A stretch of DNA of 63,363 bases, from contig JAICXY010000005.1 in NCBI GenBank assembly GCA_025934495.1, positions 1-63,363 on the forward strand. Direction: 5' to 3'. The translations under genes and the position numbers were made by a program. This document shows positions 1 to 9,384 of the stretch, one piece after another (position 1 is the first letter of the stretch; each line of letters starts with the position of its first letter). Source of the DNA: Candidatus Nitrosocosmicus sp. (GTDB lineage: Archaea; Thermoproteota; Nitrososphaeria; Nitrososphaerales; Nitrososphaeraceae). The notes below the pieces were generated by a model, which was given only the letters and a program-made list of their open reading frames with translations, was not told where the DNA came from and searched no databases.

Positions 1-1
1 T

Positions 2-325
2 AGCAATCCAGATCCAGAGATTCTACCCTCTGATGCAATGGAAGCAGGAGCAAGAATTGTAGCTACTGGAAGATCAGACTTTGTAAATCAGATCAATAAT
101 GCAGTAGTATTTCCATCAATATTACGTGCACTACTTGATCTTAGAATCAATACTTTGAGTGAAGATATGCTTGTATCTGTTGCATCTGCGATTGCTAGTA
201 TAATTGATGATAATCAATTGAAAGATGATTATATCATACCTAAAATAGATGATCCTCGCATTATTCAAATAGTTACTGATACATTAAAGAATGCAATTCA
301 AAGACACGCCAATAAGAAAAAATAG
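2..325 (+). CDS. NAD(P)-dependent malic enzyme, C-terminal fragment
   Basis: The gene enters from the left edge; the reading frame is open from base 2, so only the last ~107 residues are present. The fragment begins SNPDPEILPSDAMEAGARIV and continues with ATGRSDFVNQINNAVVFPSI, which matches the conserved C-terminal part of malic enzymes, where a Ser/Asn-Pro-x-Pro-Glu segment and the N-N-x-x-x-F-P motif close the NAD-binding and active-site region. The family oxidatively decarboxylates malate to pyruvate, giving NAD(P)H and CO2 in the cytosol. The tail is basic (HANKKK) and ends at a TAA. The next gene on the same strand starts about 155 bases downstream, so co-transcription is possible but not shown. 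NAD versus NADP preference cannot be judged from this fragment. Confidence 0.8.
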   Translation, partial: SNPDPEILPSDAMEAGARIVATGRSDFVNQINNAVVFPSILRALLDLRINTLSEDMLVSVASAIASIIDDNQLKDDYIIPKIDDPRIIQIVTDTLKNAIQRHANKKK

Positions 326-480
326 GTAAATAAAAAAGGAGAATCTTGTTATATATTAATCATTTAACTTTGGAAGGGGGTTAAAAATATACTTTTTATG
401 GCTATAGGAAGGAAAGTTAAATTAATTATTACCACGGGAACTTCATATTGATTACTACTACAAATACAAATTCTGTATCT

Positions 481-2283
481 ATGCACTCTTGTGATGTACT
501 TATTATAGGAGGTGGTTCTGCAGGCCTTCGAGCAGCAATTGAAGCTCATGATAATGGTGCAAATGTTCTTTTAATTAGCAAGAATAGAGAAGGAGATCCA
601 CATACTGTACTTGCAAGAGGAGGTATCAATGCAGCGCTTGGGACTATGGATCCAGAAGATAATTGGATGATACATGCTACTGATACACTTCGTGAGGGAG
701 AGTTTTTAGCAGATTATCAAAGAGTTGAATTACTTTGCAAAAGTGCACCTGACGCTGTAAACGAATTAGTTAACTGGGGTGCTAGATTCCATAGGGAAAA
801 AGATGGCAGATTAACACAACGATTTTTTGGAGCTCATACATACAGAAGAACAGTATTTTATGAAGATTGGACTGGTCAAGAAATAGTTCGTGTATTAATT
901 GAGCAGGTCAAACAGCGAAAAATCAAGGTAATGGATGACATATACATTACAAAATTGTTAAAATCAGAAATCGCAAATGATGAAAAAGAAGCGAAAGTAG
1001 ACAAAATTACAGGAGCATTAGGCATAGATATTAAAAAGAAAGAAATAATCACATTTCAATGCAAATCTCTAATTCTTGCTGCTGGTGGATATACACGAGT
1101 ATATGAAATTAGTAGTTCTAGAATGTTTGAAAATCATGGAGAAGGTATGACTCTTGCATATGAAGCCGGTGCAAATTTAGTAGATATGGAAATGGTACAA
1201 TTTCATCCTACAGGAATGGTGTGGCCAGAGAAAGCACGTGGTACCTTAGCTACTGAAGCAATACGTGGAGAAGGGGGTATTTTACTAAATTCAAAAAATG
1301 AGCGATTTATGAAAAAATATTGTCCGGAGAAAATGGAGCTAGGACCACGTGATGTAGTTGCTCGTGCAGCTTATAATGAAATACTAGAAGGTAGAGGAAC
1401 AGAACATGGTGGAGTTTGGCTAGATGTAACCCATCTACCAAAGGAGAAAATTATGGATAGGCTAACCTCAATGTATAAACAGTTCAAAGATCTCAATGGG
1501 ATTGACATATCCAAAGATAAAATGGAAGTAGGACCTACTGCCCATTATTCAATGGGAGGCGTGGTAGTAGATATAAATTGCAGAACAAAAATAAGGGGAT
1601 TATTTGCGGTTGGAGAAGTAATTAGTCAAATTCATGGTGCTAATCGTTTAGGTGGGAATTCTCTACTTGATACGCAAGTTTTTGGAAAAATTGCTGGTAG
1701 TGAAGCAGCTATTCTAGCAAAAGGTGTAACAGAAGAAGGAGGAGAAAGAGAAGGAGGGCAAAACAAAAATGATCAAAAAGAAATACCAGATAATGCAATC
1801 TTTGTAGTTAAAGAACCACTTTCCTTTCTCAAAGAAATACAAGAAGTAATGAAAGAGAACGCCGGAATAATAAGAGATGAGAAAAAGCTCCAAAATGGAT
1901 TGAAAAGAATTTTGGAAATAAGAGAGAAATTTTATTCTAAAGATAATATATTAAAAGAATTTGAAATTAATGATGAAAGAGTGGTATTAACTTTCGAGGT
2001 AAAGTCTTCCCTTATTGTTTGCGAGGCCATAATAAAGAGTGCCATTATGAGACAGGAAAGTAGAGGAGCTCATTATAGGTCTGATTATCCAGATCTAGAT
2101 GATGAAAAATGGAAAGTGAACATATATTGCAAGAAGAAAGAGAGGCAAGAAGAAAGAGAGGATGGAAAAGGAGAGCAGGAGACAATAATATTGTTTAAAG
2201 AACCTGTTAAAGAAATAAAGGGGCCATTGCTAGATTTAATTAAATCTCATAAAAAAGCAGAACATCATCGGGAATTTGAATAA
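481..2283 (+). CDS. succinate dehydrogenase/fumarate reductase-type flavoprotein
   Basis: About 600 residues. The N-terminus has the FAD Rossmann motif (LIIGGGSAG), followed by PHTVLARGGINAALG; the His here is the position that covalently binds FAD in SdhA/FrdA. Further family motifs are HPTGMVWP, RGEGG and GANRLGGNSLLD. The covalent-FAD His argues against L-aspartate oxidase (NadB), which normally lacks it. SdhA oxidises succinate to fumarate at the membrane with an iron-sulfur and an anchor subunit, but no sdhB, sdhC or sdhD lies nearby. This copy may therefore be a soluble paralogue or have its partners elsewhere. I chose ATG 481 because the FAD motif begins a few residues later; an in-frame TTG at 448 would add 11 residues. 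A charged Glu/Gly/Lys-rich insert sits near residue 430 (bases 1730-1790), and a second charged stretch lies close to the C-terminus. Confidence 0.75.
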   Translation: MHSCDVLIIGGGSAGLRAAIEAHDNGANVLLISKNREGDPHTVLARGGINAALGTMDPEDNWMIHATDTLREGEFLADYQRVELLCKSAPDAVNELVNWGARFHREKDGRLTQRFFGAHTYRRTVFYEDWTGQEIVRVLIEQVKQRKIKVMDDIYITKLLKSEIANDEKEAKVDKITGALGIDIKKKEIITFQCKSLILAAGGYTRVYEISSSRMFENHGEGMTLAYEAGANLVDMEMVQFHPTGMVWPEKARGTLATEAIRGEGGILLNSKNERFMKKYCPEKMELGPRDVVARAAYNEILEGRGTEHGGVWLDVTHLPKEKIMDRLTSMYKQFKDLNGIDISKDKMEVGPTAHYSMGGVVVDINCRTKIRGLFAVGEVISQIHGANRLGGNSLLDTQVFGKIAGSEAAILAKGVTEEGGEREGGQNKNDQKEIPDNAIFVVKEPLSFLKEIQEVMKENAGIIRDEKKLQNGLKRILEIREKFYSKDNILKEFEINDERVVLTFEVKSSLIVCEAIIKSAIMRQESRGAHYRSDYPDLDDEKWKVNIYCKKKERQEEREDGKGEQETIILFKEPVKEIKGPLLDLIKSHKKAEHHREFE

Positions 2284-3090
2284 CCTCTATAAAATTCTTG
2301 AATACAAACAAAAAACATATCAAAAATAAATAACGCCTGCTACACATACATTTTTTTATTTTATATCTATCATTATCTAGTCTTCAATATTTAATCAAAT
2401 GAATTTGGTTTTACAGACCATTATACAAATAATTTTAACAAAATGAACATAATTTTATAATGCAAATCGAATTTTTGGAGCGTCAAAATTAAACATTTAC
2501 AGAAAGAATATCTTTTGTCTTATCTTTATGGGACATATTAAATAACATATTTTATTATATTATATAAAAGATAAAATCATCCCACAATAAACAATCAGTT
2601 ATACAAATGCTCTACATGGAAGAACATTGTATTGTGATGCTTCAATAATGCATTTTCCACAAACAAATAAAATAAAAAAATTTTCCTAATTGCTACAAAA
2701 ATATTTCTTTATATTCCTAAGATCGAACGTTTTTTTATCCATTGCACTCATGCTGTAACTTTATATTTTCTTGATGCAATTAAAAGTCGAAGCCAATTAA
2801 ATATCTTGTTAGAAGTTTTCTTTGTTTGCATTTTATATAATATTTCCAATATCTACTATATCAAGAATTTTATACATTGTTAAATATGTGATTGAACTTT
2901 TAGAATATAGATTTTAAAAAGCAGCCATCATATAAGTAATATATACAATATATGTAATATCAATTAAAGGAAGTAGTAGTTCTTAAAGAAACCTATTTCT
3001 TTTATGTCCCATCTGGATGTATAGTTCTTTCCAATAACAATAAATTTCTATGTGATTTTGATATGGGGATATGTATATATTTTTAGATTA
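2284..3090. other. AT-rich intergenic stretch, no gene seen
   Basis: About 800 bases of very AT-rich DNA after the flavoprotein gene. I see no open frame with protein-like content, no tRNA and no long repeat. It leads into a decayed transposase. Confidence 0.5.
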
Positions 3091-3099
3091 ATTGGCAAT

Positions 3100-3620
3100 G
3101 TAAAGAAAATGGTACGGGCAATTATCCGATGGATTTTTGGATATAAACTACATCTTACATGTACCGTAGCAATATGGGATCTTGTATTACCTTTAACTGC
3201 AGACGTTACTACTGCTAATGCTCCGGACAATAAGATGTATGTCCCTTTATCATCATCTTCTTCGATATTCTCTTTATCATCTGTATTTTATACAATAGCT
3301 GACCCGGGATACGATGCTAAGAAACTCTGATTATAGCAAAAATACATTGGGAGCAGACCTGATTTGTCCTATTGAAAGATATGGAATATTCCAAAAATAG
3401 GTTTGAGCTTGTATGCTTTTATGAATCTGAAATAGGGCATTTACCTGTAGTCGTAGAAGGATATCCATCGAACCGCTGATAGAAAATAAAATCAGTTTTT
3501 AGGATAGACCAATTACCGGTATATCGATTTCAGTCTGTATCTGAAATTGTACTATTATCTATTTTACTAGATCAGATAATGATATACTATAACTGTAAAA
3601 CCGAACAATCAATCAAGTTA
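3100..3620 (+). pseudogene. decayed DDE transposase remnant
   Basis: Bases 3150-3330 read FGYKLHLTCTVAIWDLVLPL, then TADVTTANAPDNKMYVPL and IADPGYDAKKL. This is the central catalytic portion of an archaeal DDE transposase, with the [FG]YKLH and TADVTTAN...DP-GYD motifs. The frame is then lost, but fragments continue in other frames: DLICPIERY, RFELVCFYESEIGH and SVFRIDQLPV, the usual order in this family. Several stops and frame breaks make it clearly dead. The 92-residue open frame at 3052-3330 is part of this relic and not a gene of its own. I could not find clean terminal repeats, so the element's limits are unknown. Confidence 0.6.
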
Positions 3621-3629
3621 ATAAAGGAT

Positions 3630-3912
3630 ATACTTGGAACTTTCACATGATACAGAGGAAAGAAAAGTAAATTAGAGATAAAAATAGATGTATATGTAAA
3701 CAGATTCTATACCATCATAGAAGGACAAAAAGATGCAGTAACCGAATATCTTGATAGAAGATTTGGAAAATGGAATAACGACATTTTTGATGACACTTGA
3801 CTTATAATGATGCCATCATCAATGATAGACTTGCAAAAACGATAAAATCAATGTCACAAATAGGATATGATTCTTTAATGAATCTAACAAAAAGAACATG
3901 CATATATTAAAT
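3630..3912 (+). pseudogene. unidentified coding debris
   Basis: In shifted frames this stretch gives protein-like fragments (DAVTEYLDRRFGKWNND, then NDRLAKTIKSMSQIGYDSLM) ending at a TAA near 3910. There is no start and the frame is broken near 3800. It looks like the 3' end of a lost gene lying between the transposase relic and the patatin gene. I do not recognise the family. Confidence 0.3.
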
Positions 3913-3953
3913 AGGATAACATTCTTTAATCATAAAATTAAACATAATAAAGT

Positions 3954-5249
3954 ATGGCAACTTCGCAAAAAGAATATCAAATACATAATATACATAACAA
4001 TAAGCTACAACATCAGTATGAAACCATTCTTGTAAACCAAGGTGGAGGCTCTCTTGGTGCTTATGAATGTGGAGTTTGCAAAGTTCTAGCTAAATATGAT
4101 ATAAAATTTGACATTATAGCAGGTACATCTATCGGAGGTATTAATGCTGCAATACTAGCATCCGGTTATTCTAAGAAATATGGAATTAGAGATTCAGTAA
4201 AAACACTTGAGAATTTTTGGATGGATTTAGCTGAAAAACATCCACCATTAGTGTTTTGCTCGGATAAACAAAGATCTGAATTAGCAGCTCTGAATGCACT
4301 TTTATGGGGAATTCCTAAAGCATTTACTCCTATATGGATAGAACGCGGTGGATCTCCTTTTTACTATTTTTTTAATTCTCCTTACCTTTATGATATTACT
4401 CGTTTTAAAAATACAATAAGTAAATATGTTGATTTTACAAAACTTCAAAGAAGAACAGGACAACAACAATCAGAAGAAGGCATCAGTAGCGGTAGTAAAA
4501 GACAACAACAAAATTACTACAAAGATAACAAACATGATGATGCCGGAGATGATGGAGACTATTTGCCTTCTAGGCTTATTCTAACAGCTACAAATATACA
4601 AACAGGCGAACCTACAACATTTGATAGCAATAATATGGATATTACTATAGATCATGTTATGGCTTCTGCAGGTTATGCTGTATATGGTTTACCCTGGACT
4701 AAAATAAATAATAATTATTTTTGGGATGGCTCATTTATACACAATACTCCACTAAAATCTGTAATAAAAGCATCGCCTAGATATAAAAAAATAGCATATA
4801 TCTCTGATGTATTTCCCCTTAAACAAGAAAAACTTGCAAGTAATATGCCTGAAACATATCACAGAGTAAGAGATATGCTATTTCATGATACATCTATCCG
4901 ATTAGCTGAAGAAACATCAGATATTGTAAAAAAACATATATCGCTTATAGAAAAAATGCATGAGATAATATTTGAAGGCAATAAAGAGAATAGTCCCAAT
5001 TATCACCATAAAAATGCAAAGACAAAATCACAATTAGATGAGATAAAAAAAGAATATAATGACCTTGTCTCCAATGGCCTAGGAGTAATACTGGAAAAAT
5101 TAATACATATAGAGCGAAAAGAAAGCAAAGGTCATCGCTATATATTTGAAGATGCCGATTTTTCTATTGCTACAATAAATAAACTAATACAAGATGGTGA
5201 GAAAGACGCAGAAGATGCTCTTATAAGAAATAAAATTATATCCAAATAA
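3954..5249 (+). CDS. patatin-like phospholipase
   Basis: 431 residues. It has the complete patatin set: an oxyanion glycine loop (NQGGGSLGAYE, residues ~28-38), the nucleophile elbow GTSIGG with catalytic Ser (residues ~59-64), and the catalytic Asp in WDGSFIHNTPL (residues ~262-272), where patatins have D-G-[GA] and this one has D-G-S. The family hydrolyses acyl esters of lipids through a Ser-Asp dyad. There is no signal peptide or membrane helix, so it is probably cytosolic. A hydrophilic Gln/Lys/Asp-rich insert (residues ~165-200) interrupts the lid region. The C-terminal third is helical and charged. The ATG at 3954 fits the fold. It is flanked by transposon debris on both sides, so it could have come in or been left behind by rearrangement. 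The natural substrate is unknown; archaeal membranes contain ether lipids, so free fatty acids or imported esters are possible targets. Confidence 0.85.
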   Translation: MATSQKEYQIHNIHNNKLQHQYETILVNQGGGSLGAYECGVCKVLAKYDIKFDIIAGTSIGGINAAILASGYSKKYGIRDSVKTLENFWMDLAEKHPPLVFCSDKQRSELAALNALLWGIPKAFTPIWIERGGSPFYYFFNSPYLYDITRFKNTISKYVDFTKLQRRTGQQQSEEGISSGSKRQQQNYYKDNKHDDAGDDGDYLPSRLILTATNIQTGEPTTFDSNNMDITIDHVMASAGYAVYGLPWTKINNNYFWDGSFIHNTPLKSVIKASPRYKKIAYISDVFPLKQEKLASNMPETYHRVRDMLFHDTSIRLAEETSDIVKKHISLIEKMHEIIFEGNKENSPNYHHKNAKTKSQLDEIKKEYNDLVSNGLGVILEKLIHIERKESKGHRYIFEDADFSIATINKLIQDGEKDAEDALIRNKIISK

Positions 5250-5386
5250 GATCAGACTCTGTAAAGTTAATATATCCAATTTCTTGTTATAAGGTAGGTA
5301 AGGTAAATAGATTAAACCATTTTTAAAATTGTTTTGGTTTACAGTTCTTTTTTCTAGATGGAAAATAGTCAAAGCGCTCTGTTCTA

Positions 5387-6209
5387 CTTTGTTGCATGAT
5401 TCCCAATAATACATTTAGCTAACCCTCTTTAAGAAATAATATGAAATGGTCTGCCTACAATCAATCTCTAGTTAGAGAAGGTAAAATCTTGCTAGGCTTT
5501 GATGTTATTGATAACTGAAATATGGGAAAGGGATGAACCAGGACAAGTTGGATTAAGAGCCCTTTCATTATCTTTACCTTTTTCTTTTACTTGTATATGT
5601 CAAAATATACTTTCATCTTCCGTATAGACCAACCAAAGAAGTTATTTCTCAATGGCATACTAAAGGAAAAATTACCTTCTATTCCCGACTATACCACAAT
5701 AAGAAGAAGAATAAATCTTTTGGATATCAAGATTAAAGGTGTGGATAATAAAGAAGGATTTTGAAGACGATATAATGTCATTGGTGTTATAAAATCAGAT
5801 GGCATGATAACCGAAGTAATAGACAAACTATTCTGTGATGGAGTTTATGATAGTAATGCGATTTTAATGTATCCATAAGACAACGAAATTTTGTCATGTA
5901 TTAAAGTGAGAAAGAATTCTAGAGTTAGAGAGATAGAAAACAGAGAACATCCTTAGAAATATATCAGGTTTAGCTCAAAGAAATGATTTACAAAAGTGAA
6001 AGATAGTAAAAGATATGGGCAAAGATGGATTGTTTGTAGAAACGATATTCTCTTCAATAGAAAGAAGATTTGGTGAATATGTATACTCGGAGGTTAGATT
6101 AAAGAACTTGATACAAGAAATGATGTTGAAAGCACCATTGTGCAACAAAATGATAACTATTTAGAAAGATCAAATAGTAAAATCAGATTTAAATAATCAT
6201 GTAACAAAG
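5387..6209 (+). mobile_element. decayed IS element (copy A) with 15-bp terminal inverted repeats
   Basis: The left end CTTTGTTGCATGATT (5387-5401) and the right end AATCATGTAACAAAG (6195-6209) are inverted repeats with one mismatch, defining an 823-bp element. Inside, on the plus strand, transposase fragments follow the normal order: KWSAYNQSLVREGKILLGFD, then LPSIPDYTTIRRRINLLDIK, SCIKVRKNSRV and FGEYVYSE near the end. Stops and an internal deletion in the catalytic domain make it non-functional. The same element, longer and also dead, lies at 51044-52099, and a short derivative at 28357-28625. The layout (DYTTINRR-type motif, then DGxYDxND, then CIKVRKNARV) fits an IS5-like DDE family; the exact IS group would need a database search. 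Confidence 0.75.
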
Positions 6210-6563
6210 CATATTCTAAAATATTTTTCAGTATATGTTTTGTTTAATATTTATTTTTGAAAGTATATGGTTTATTCTAATGGATAATCCAATACATTAA
6301 AGAATTATTATATGGATTGATCTCAATTCAAACATCATTTAAAGATTAGATATTGACATGATCATTTGACATTAAATTTAATAAGTTATCAATTATACGT
6401 ATAGGATAATTATATATTGAATATCCTGTTATTTTCTCTTTTGCAGTTAACTATGTTGCAACAGCTAAAAGTATGTATTTATCTTTTTCTAAATGAATTT
6501 AAAAAAAATCACTAGTATTATTTTCTACTGTACTTAATACCTTGATTGATTTGCCGTTGCAAT

Positions 6564-6767
6564 CTAGGCGGTTATCTCTATGTTAGGTAATGGAAGATCT
6601 GATGGAATATTTTTTATTATAGGCCCGATATAAGAATCATCTATTAGATTTATATTATTTTTTAATGTAAGATTGAATTTTACTTTTTCTAATGGTATTT
6701 GGAGTTGGGAAAAGGTCAAACCTTCTCTAAATTTAGAGTCGACTAACTCCACTGAATACTTTTCCAT
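6564..6767 (-). CDS. small hypothetical protein
   Basis: A 67-residue frame starting at ATG 6767, soluble and moderately acidic, ending LPNIEITA. I do not recognise it. It lies alone between the IS relic and an exported protein on the opposite strand, whose start is about 120 bases away, so the two could share a divergent promoter region. Its amino-acid composition looks reasonable for a protein, but it has no domain or motif that would confirm it. It may also be the tail of a lost gene. Confidence 0.3.
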   Translation of the reverse strand: MEKYSVELVDSKFREGLTFSQLQIPLEKVKFNLTLKNNINLIDDSYIGPIIKNIPSDLPLPNIEITA

Positions 6768-6886
6768 TATATATCAATAGAGTGGAAGGATGCAATACTG
6801 TAGATGTATATGTCATATATCGAAGAAATGATTTAGTATATAAGAAAATCAATAAATATAAAAATCATTATTAAAGATTCTTAGTG

Positions 6887-7174
6887 ATGGCATATAAAAT
6901 AATTTTCCCATTAATAGTATCTTTAGCACTTTTTACAGCAAGTATTATCACTACGACAAATATATATGCTCAAAGTACTAATAAAGTCAATCAAACAAAA
7001 GCCGGAGCGGGTGCTACCGCAATGAATAAAACAAGCCAAACTTCATCTAACAATGGAACCCAAGGCGCAGGCGCTGCTTTGCAAAATCAGACAAGCAAAG
7101 GTCTTTCTAATGCTGCTGGAAGTGTTATGCAAGGAATTAAAGGTCTGTTTGGAGGTAACGGGCAAAAACAATGA
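6887..7174 (+). CDS. small exported low-complexity protein
   Basis: 95 residues from ATG 6887 (a GTG lies just upstream at 6884). The first ~27 residues form a signal peptide: a short polar start, hydrophobic IIFPLIVSLALFTASII, and a possible cut after NIYAQ. The mature part is rich in Gln, Asn, Thr, Ser, Ala and Gly (NQTKAGAGATAMNKTSQ...), ending in a glycine-rich GLFGGNGQKQ. Its NxT/NxS sites could be N-glycosylated outside the cell. Such small Asn/Thr-rich secreted proteins are common in soil ammonia-oxidising archaea and are usually unassigned. I do not know its function. Confidence 0.6.
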   Translation: MAYKIIFPLIVSLALFTASIITTTNIYAQSTNKVNQTKAGAGATAMNKTSQTSSNNGTQGAGAALQNQTSKGLSNAAGSVMQGIKGLFGGNGQKQ

Positions 7175-7647
7175 TATTTTTTATAATCAAGTATTTGACT
7201 TAAATTTTATTTGATTTATATTTTATATTGCTTTGTTACATGGTTTTAAAAATAGTTAAAGATATAACGTAATACCTTTAGTAAACTGCAATAGATCATA
7301 ATATGTTACTTCAGAAATACTAATAAAAACTAATAGGGAAATCTATTCAGAATTAAATTAAAAGAAAATAATAACTATACGATTTATTATCAAGATTTTA
7401 ACCAATACAAGATTAAGCCACCTGTTAAAGAATGAAATAAGAAATATACGGTTTGTGTTTTTTACTATACTAATTAACATAAATATACAAACTATGAATT
7501 TCTAAAATAAACAGAAAAATTTTCGATAAGGTTTGAATACATAATCTAAATGGTATACCAATTATAATTTTAAAGTGTGCACATATATTCCCACTCGAAT
7601 TTATTATATACATACACAAATTTACCAATATCAAGATTTTACAAATT
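7175..7647. other. intergenic stretch, nothing recognised
   Basis: 473 AT-rich bases between two convergent genes. No coding frame, RNA gene or repeat seen. Confidence 0.5.
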
Positions 7648-8151
7648 TCATTTTGTAGCCACTATTTGTCCTCTAATCTCGCCATTTGGATTATTTTTAG
7701 TATGAACATTAACATATGTATTACCATTCTTCATTGCAGATATCAAGTCAGATACCTGTTTTCCCTTCAATGGTCCTAATAGACTACTTGATGTGAGCAC
7801 ACCTTTTTCTATAACTTTGCTTTGTGGCGATTTAAAATCAAATAACGTTGCTATAATATCACCATTTTGGCCTGCCTTTCCAAGATGAATGTGGCCTGCC
7901 ATAACACCGTTAATAGCATTAATGACAATAGTATATTTTATACTATTATCCATTGTCGTAAATTCTGCCATACCTGCAGCCTTTGAATGACCAGGGGGTA
8001 CTTCATTTGAACTTAATAAATTAGCAATGAATTTACTGTTTTGTGCAAATGTTGATTGATGTAAACTAAAAGAGGTTATACCAACAATTGTTGTAATTGT
8101 TACAATGATTACAAAAATAAAAGATAGTGATGGACTTGGTTTTGTTTTCAT
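7648..8151 (-). CDS. exported CHRD-domain protein
   Basis: 167 residues from ATG 8151; a TTG three codons upstream is the alternative. A signal peptide or anchor occupies residues ~8-36 (FIFVIIVTITTIVGITSFSL, then a likely cut after TFAQ). The rest is a single CHRD domain: it opens with FIANLLSSNEVPP, has AGHIHLGKAGQNGDIIATLF in the middle, and closes with TYVNVHTKNNPNGEIRGQIV, the family's signature 'Y-x-N-[VI]-H-T-x-x-x-P-x-G-E-I-R-G-Q'. CHRD domains are extracellular beta-rich domains first described in chordin; the conserved His residues may bind metal, but the microbial function is unknown. It is the last gene of a minus-strand run after the double propeller and the CPxCAG membrane protein (gap 122 bases). 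Confidence 0.85.
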   Translation of the reverse strand: MKTKPSPSLSFIFVIIVTITTIVGITSFSLHQSTFAQNSKFIANLLSSNEVPPGHSKAAGMAEFTTMDNSIKYTIVINAINGVMAGHIHLGKAGQNGDIIATLFDFKSPQSKVIEKGVLTSSSLLGPLKGKQVSDLISAMKNGNTYVNVHTKNNPNGEIRGQIVATK

Positions 8152-8273
8152 ATTATACAATAGTATAAATGTACTATTTAATTAGATCCATTGATGATTA
8201 TTGACCATTACCAAATCTTGTAATCATAGTTATTATAAAAGTTTTTATTTTAATTTGAATATTATATTTAAGA

Positions 8274-9233
8274 TCATTTACTTTTTTTCATAGTTTGAGA
8301 TATATTTTTTCTAATTAAAAGTAACGGGATAATCAATAGAATAAAGCTTACAATAATAAAAAAAGGCTGAATTCCAGTAATAATACTATTAGGTACAATT
8401 GCTCCACCTGCTGTTAAATTGGATCCAATCAAATACACGATCAAATTTCCTGCACAAGCAGGACATTCTACAAATAATCCTACTAGAGATCCTATACCTA
8501 GAAAAGTTGAATTTTTTCTGTTAGCGATATTGCAATATGGCGTTTGTTCTCTTTTAATTTTTTTGCGATTATTTTGTATTTTATAGACAAAAAGTAGCAC
8601 ATTTGCTCCAACGAGTAAAGAGAGAAAAGATGATAAGATCAGGTTTAATGGGATTAATAAAAGACCAAAATGGTTTGTAAAATAAACTGTTAAAACGGGA
8701 TAGGCTCCAGGTGTTCCACAGCATCCGATGATATGCCAAGATGGAATAGCAGCATTGTATAATTGCGAAAATGATGAAAAAGGTCTATAAATTATAGTAC
8801 TAGAAAATAAAGATATTATTAAAAAATAGCAAATAGATGAAAGCAAAAAAATTTTTTTTGATAAATGTTTTTGTATTTTTGAGTATACACTATCTCTTTG
8901 GATTTGTTTTGTTATCCAAATAGTAATTGAATATTCATTAAACCAGTTTAAAAGAACTAGTCCAGAACCTATGATAGTAAAGATTAAACCAAGAAGAAAA
9001 ATAATTAATGTAGGCAAAGCAATATCGTTTAAGGATTTAATTTGTTCCTCATTTATGGAAATTCTATAGACAATATTATCACTATGGGTAACTGACAGTG
9101 ATCCGATGGAAACATATTGAGTTATTAAAATAACTAATAATATAGTTAGTCCGCATGCTATAATAATAACACCTTTGCGCTCTTGTTCATACCATTGTTT
9201 GAAGTTTTTTTCAGAATTTTCAATAGAATCCAT
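8274..9233 (-). CDS. multi-pass membrane protein with CC and CPxCAG cysteine motifs
   Basis: 319 residues with about six hydrophobic segments (near residues 23-42, 74-96, 129-150, 188-213, 244-268 and 285-308). Two cysteine motifs stand out: GCCGTPGAYP before the fourth segment and VECPACAGNL in the fifth. A diverged paralogue at 42728-43672 keeps both (ICCNSIGYIP and VGCPTCAGSF) and also LLIPLN followed by SLLVG-N between them, so the four cysteines are under constraint. CPxC pairs usually bind a metal or carry out disulfide exchange; which applies here is inference. It lies 151 bases downstream of the 1140-residue propeller gene and 122 upstream of the CHRD gene on the same strand, suggesting a shared envelope role. 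I do not recognise a named family. Confidence 0.75.
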   Translation of the reverse strand: MDSIENSEKNFKQWYEQERKGVIIIACGLTILLVILITQYVSIGSLSVTHSDNIVYRISINEEQIKSLNDIALPTLIIFLLGLIFTIIGSGLVLLNWFNEYSITIWITKQIQRDSVYSKIQKHLSKKIFLLSSICYFLIISLFSSTIIYRPFSSFSQLYNAAIPSWHIIGCCGTPGAYPVLTVYFTNHFGLLLIPLNLILSSFLSLLVGANVLLFVYKIQNNRKKIKREQTPYCNIANRKNSTFLGIGSLVGLFVECPACAGNLIVYLIGSNLTAGGAIVPNSIITGIQPFFIIVSFILLIIPLLLIRKNISQTMKKSK

Positions 9234-9384
9234 AAGTTTGACCTAGATTTTCAAATGGATACTTTTAACCTTTGTGTATTTATTCTCATCAAATTATTAT
9301 ACTCTATTTGATTTAATCTTTGGAAATATATAAAAAAAGGGGGAAAAATATATTCGATTATTTATCTCTGCTACCAATTTGCTT

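Noticed and set aside
481-2283. L-aspartate oxidase (NadB)
   Set aside because: The covalent-FAD His (PHTVLARGG) and surrounding motifs fit SdhA/FrdA better; no nadA or nadC nearby.
3052-3330. 92-residue open frame as a gene
   Set aside because: Its second half is the middle of a DDE transposase and the first part is unlike protein; it is part of the relic.
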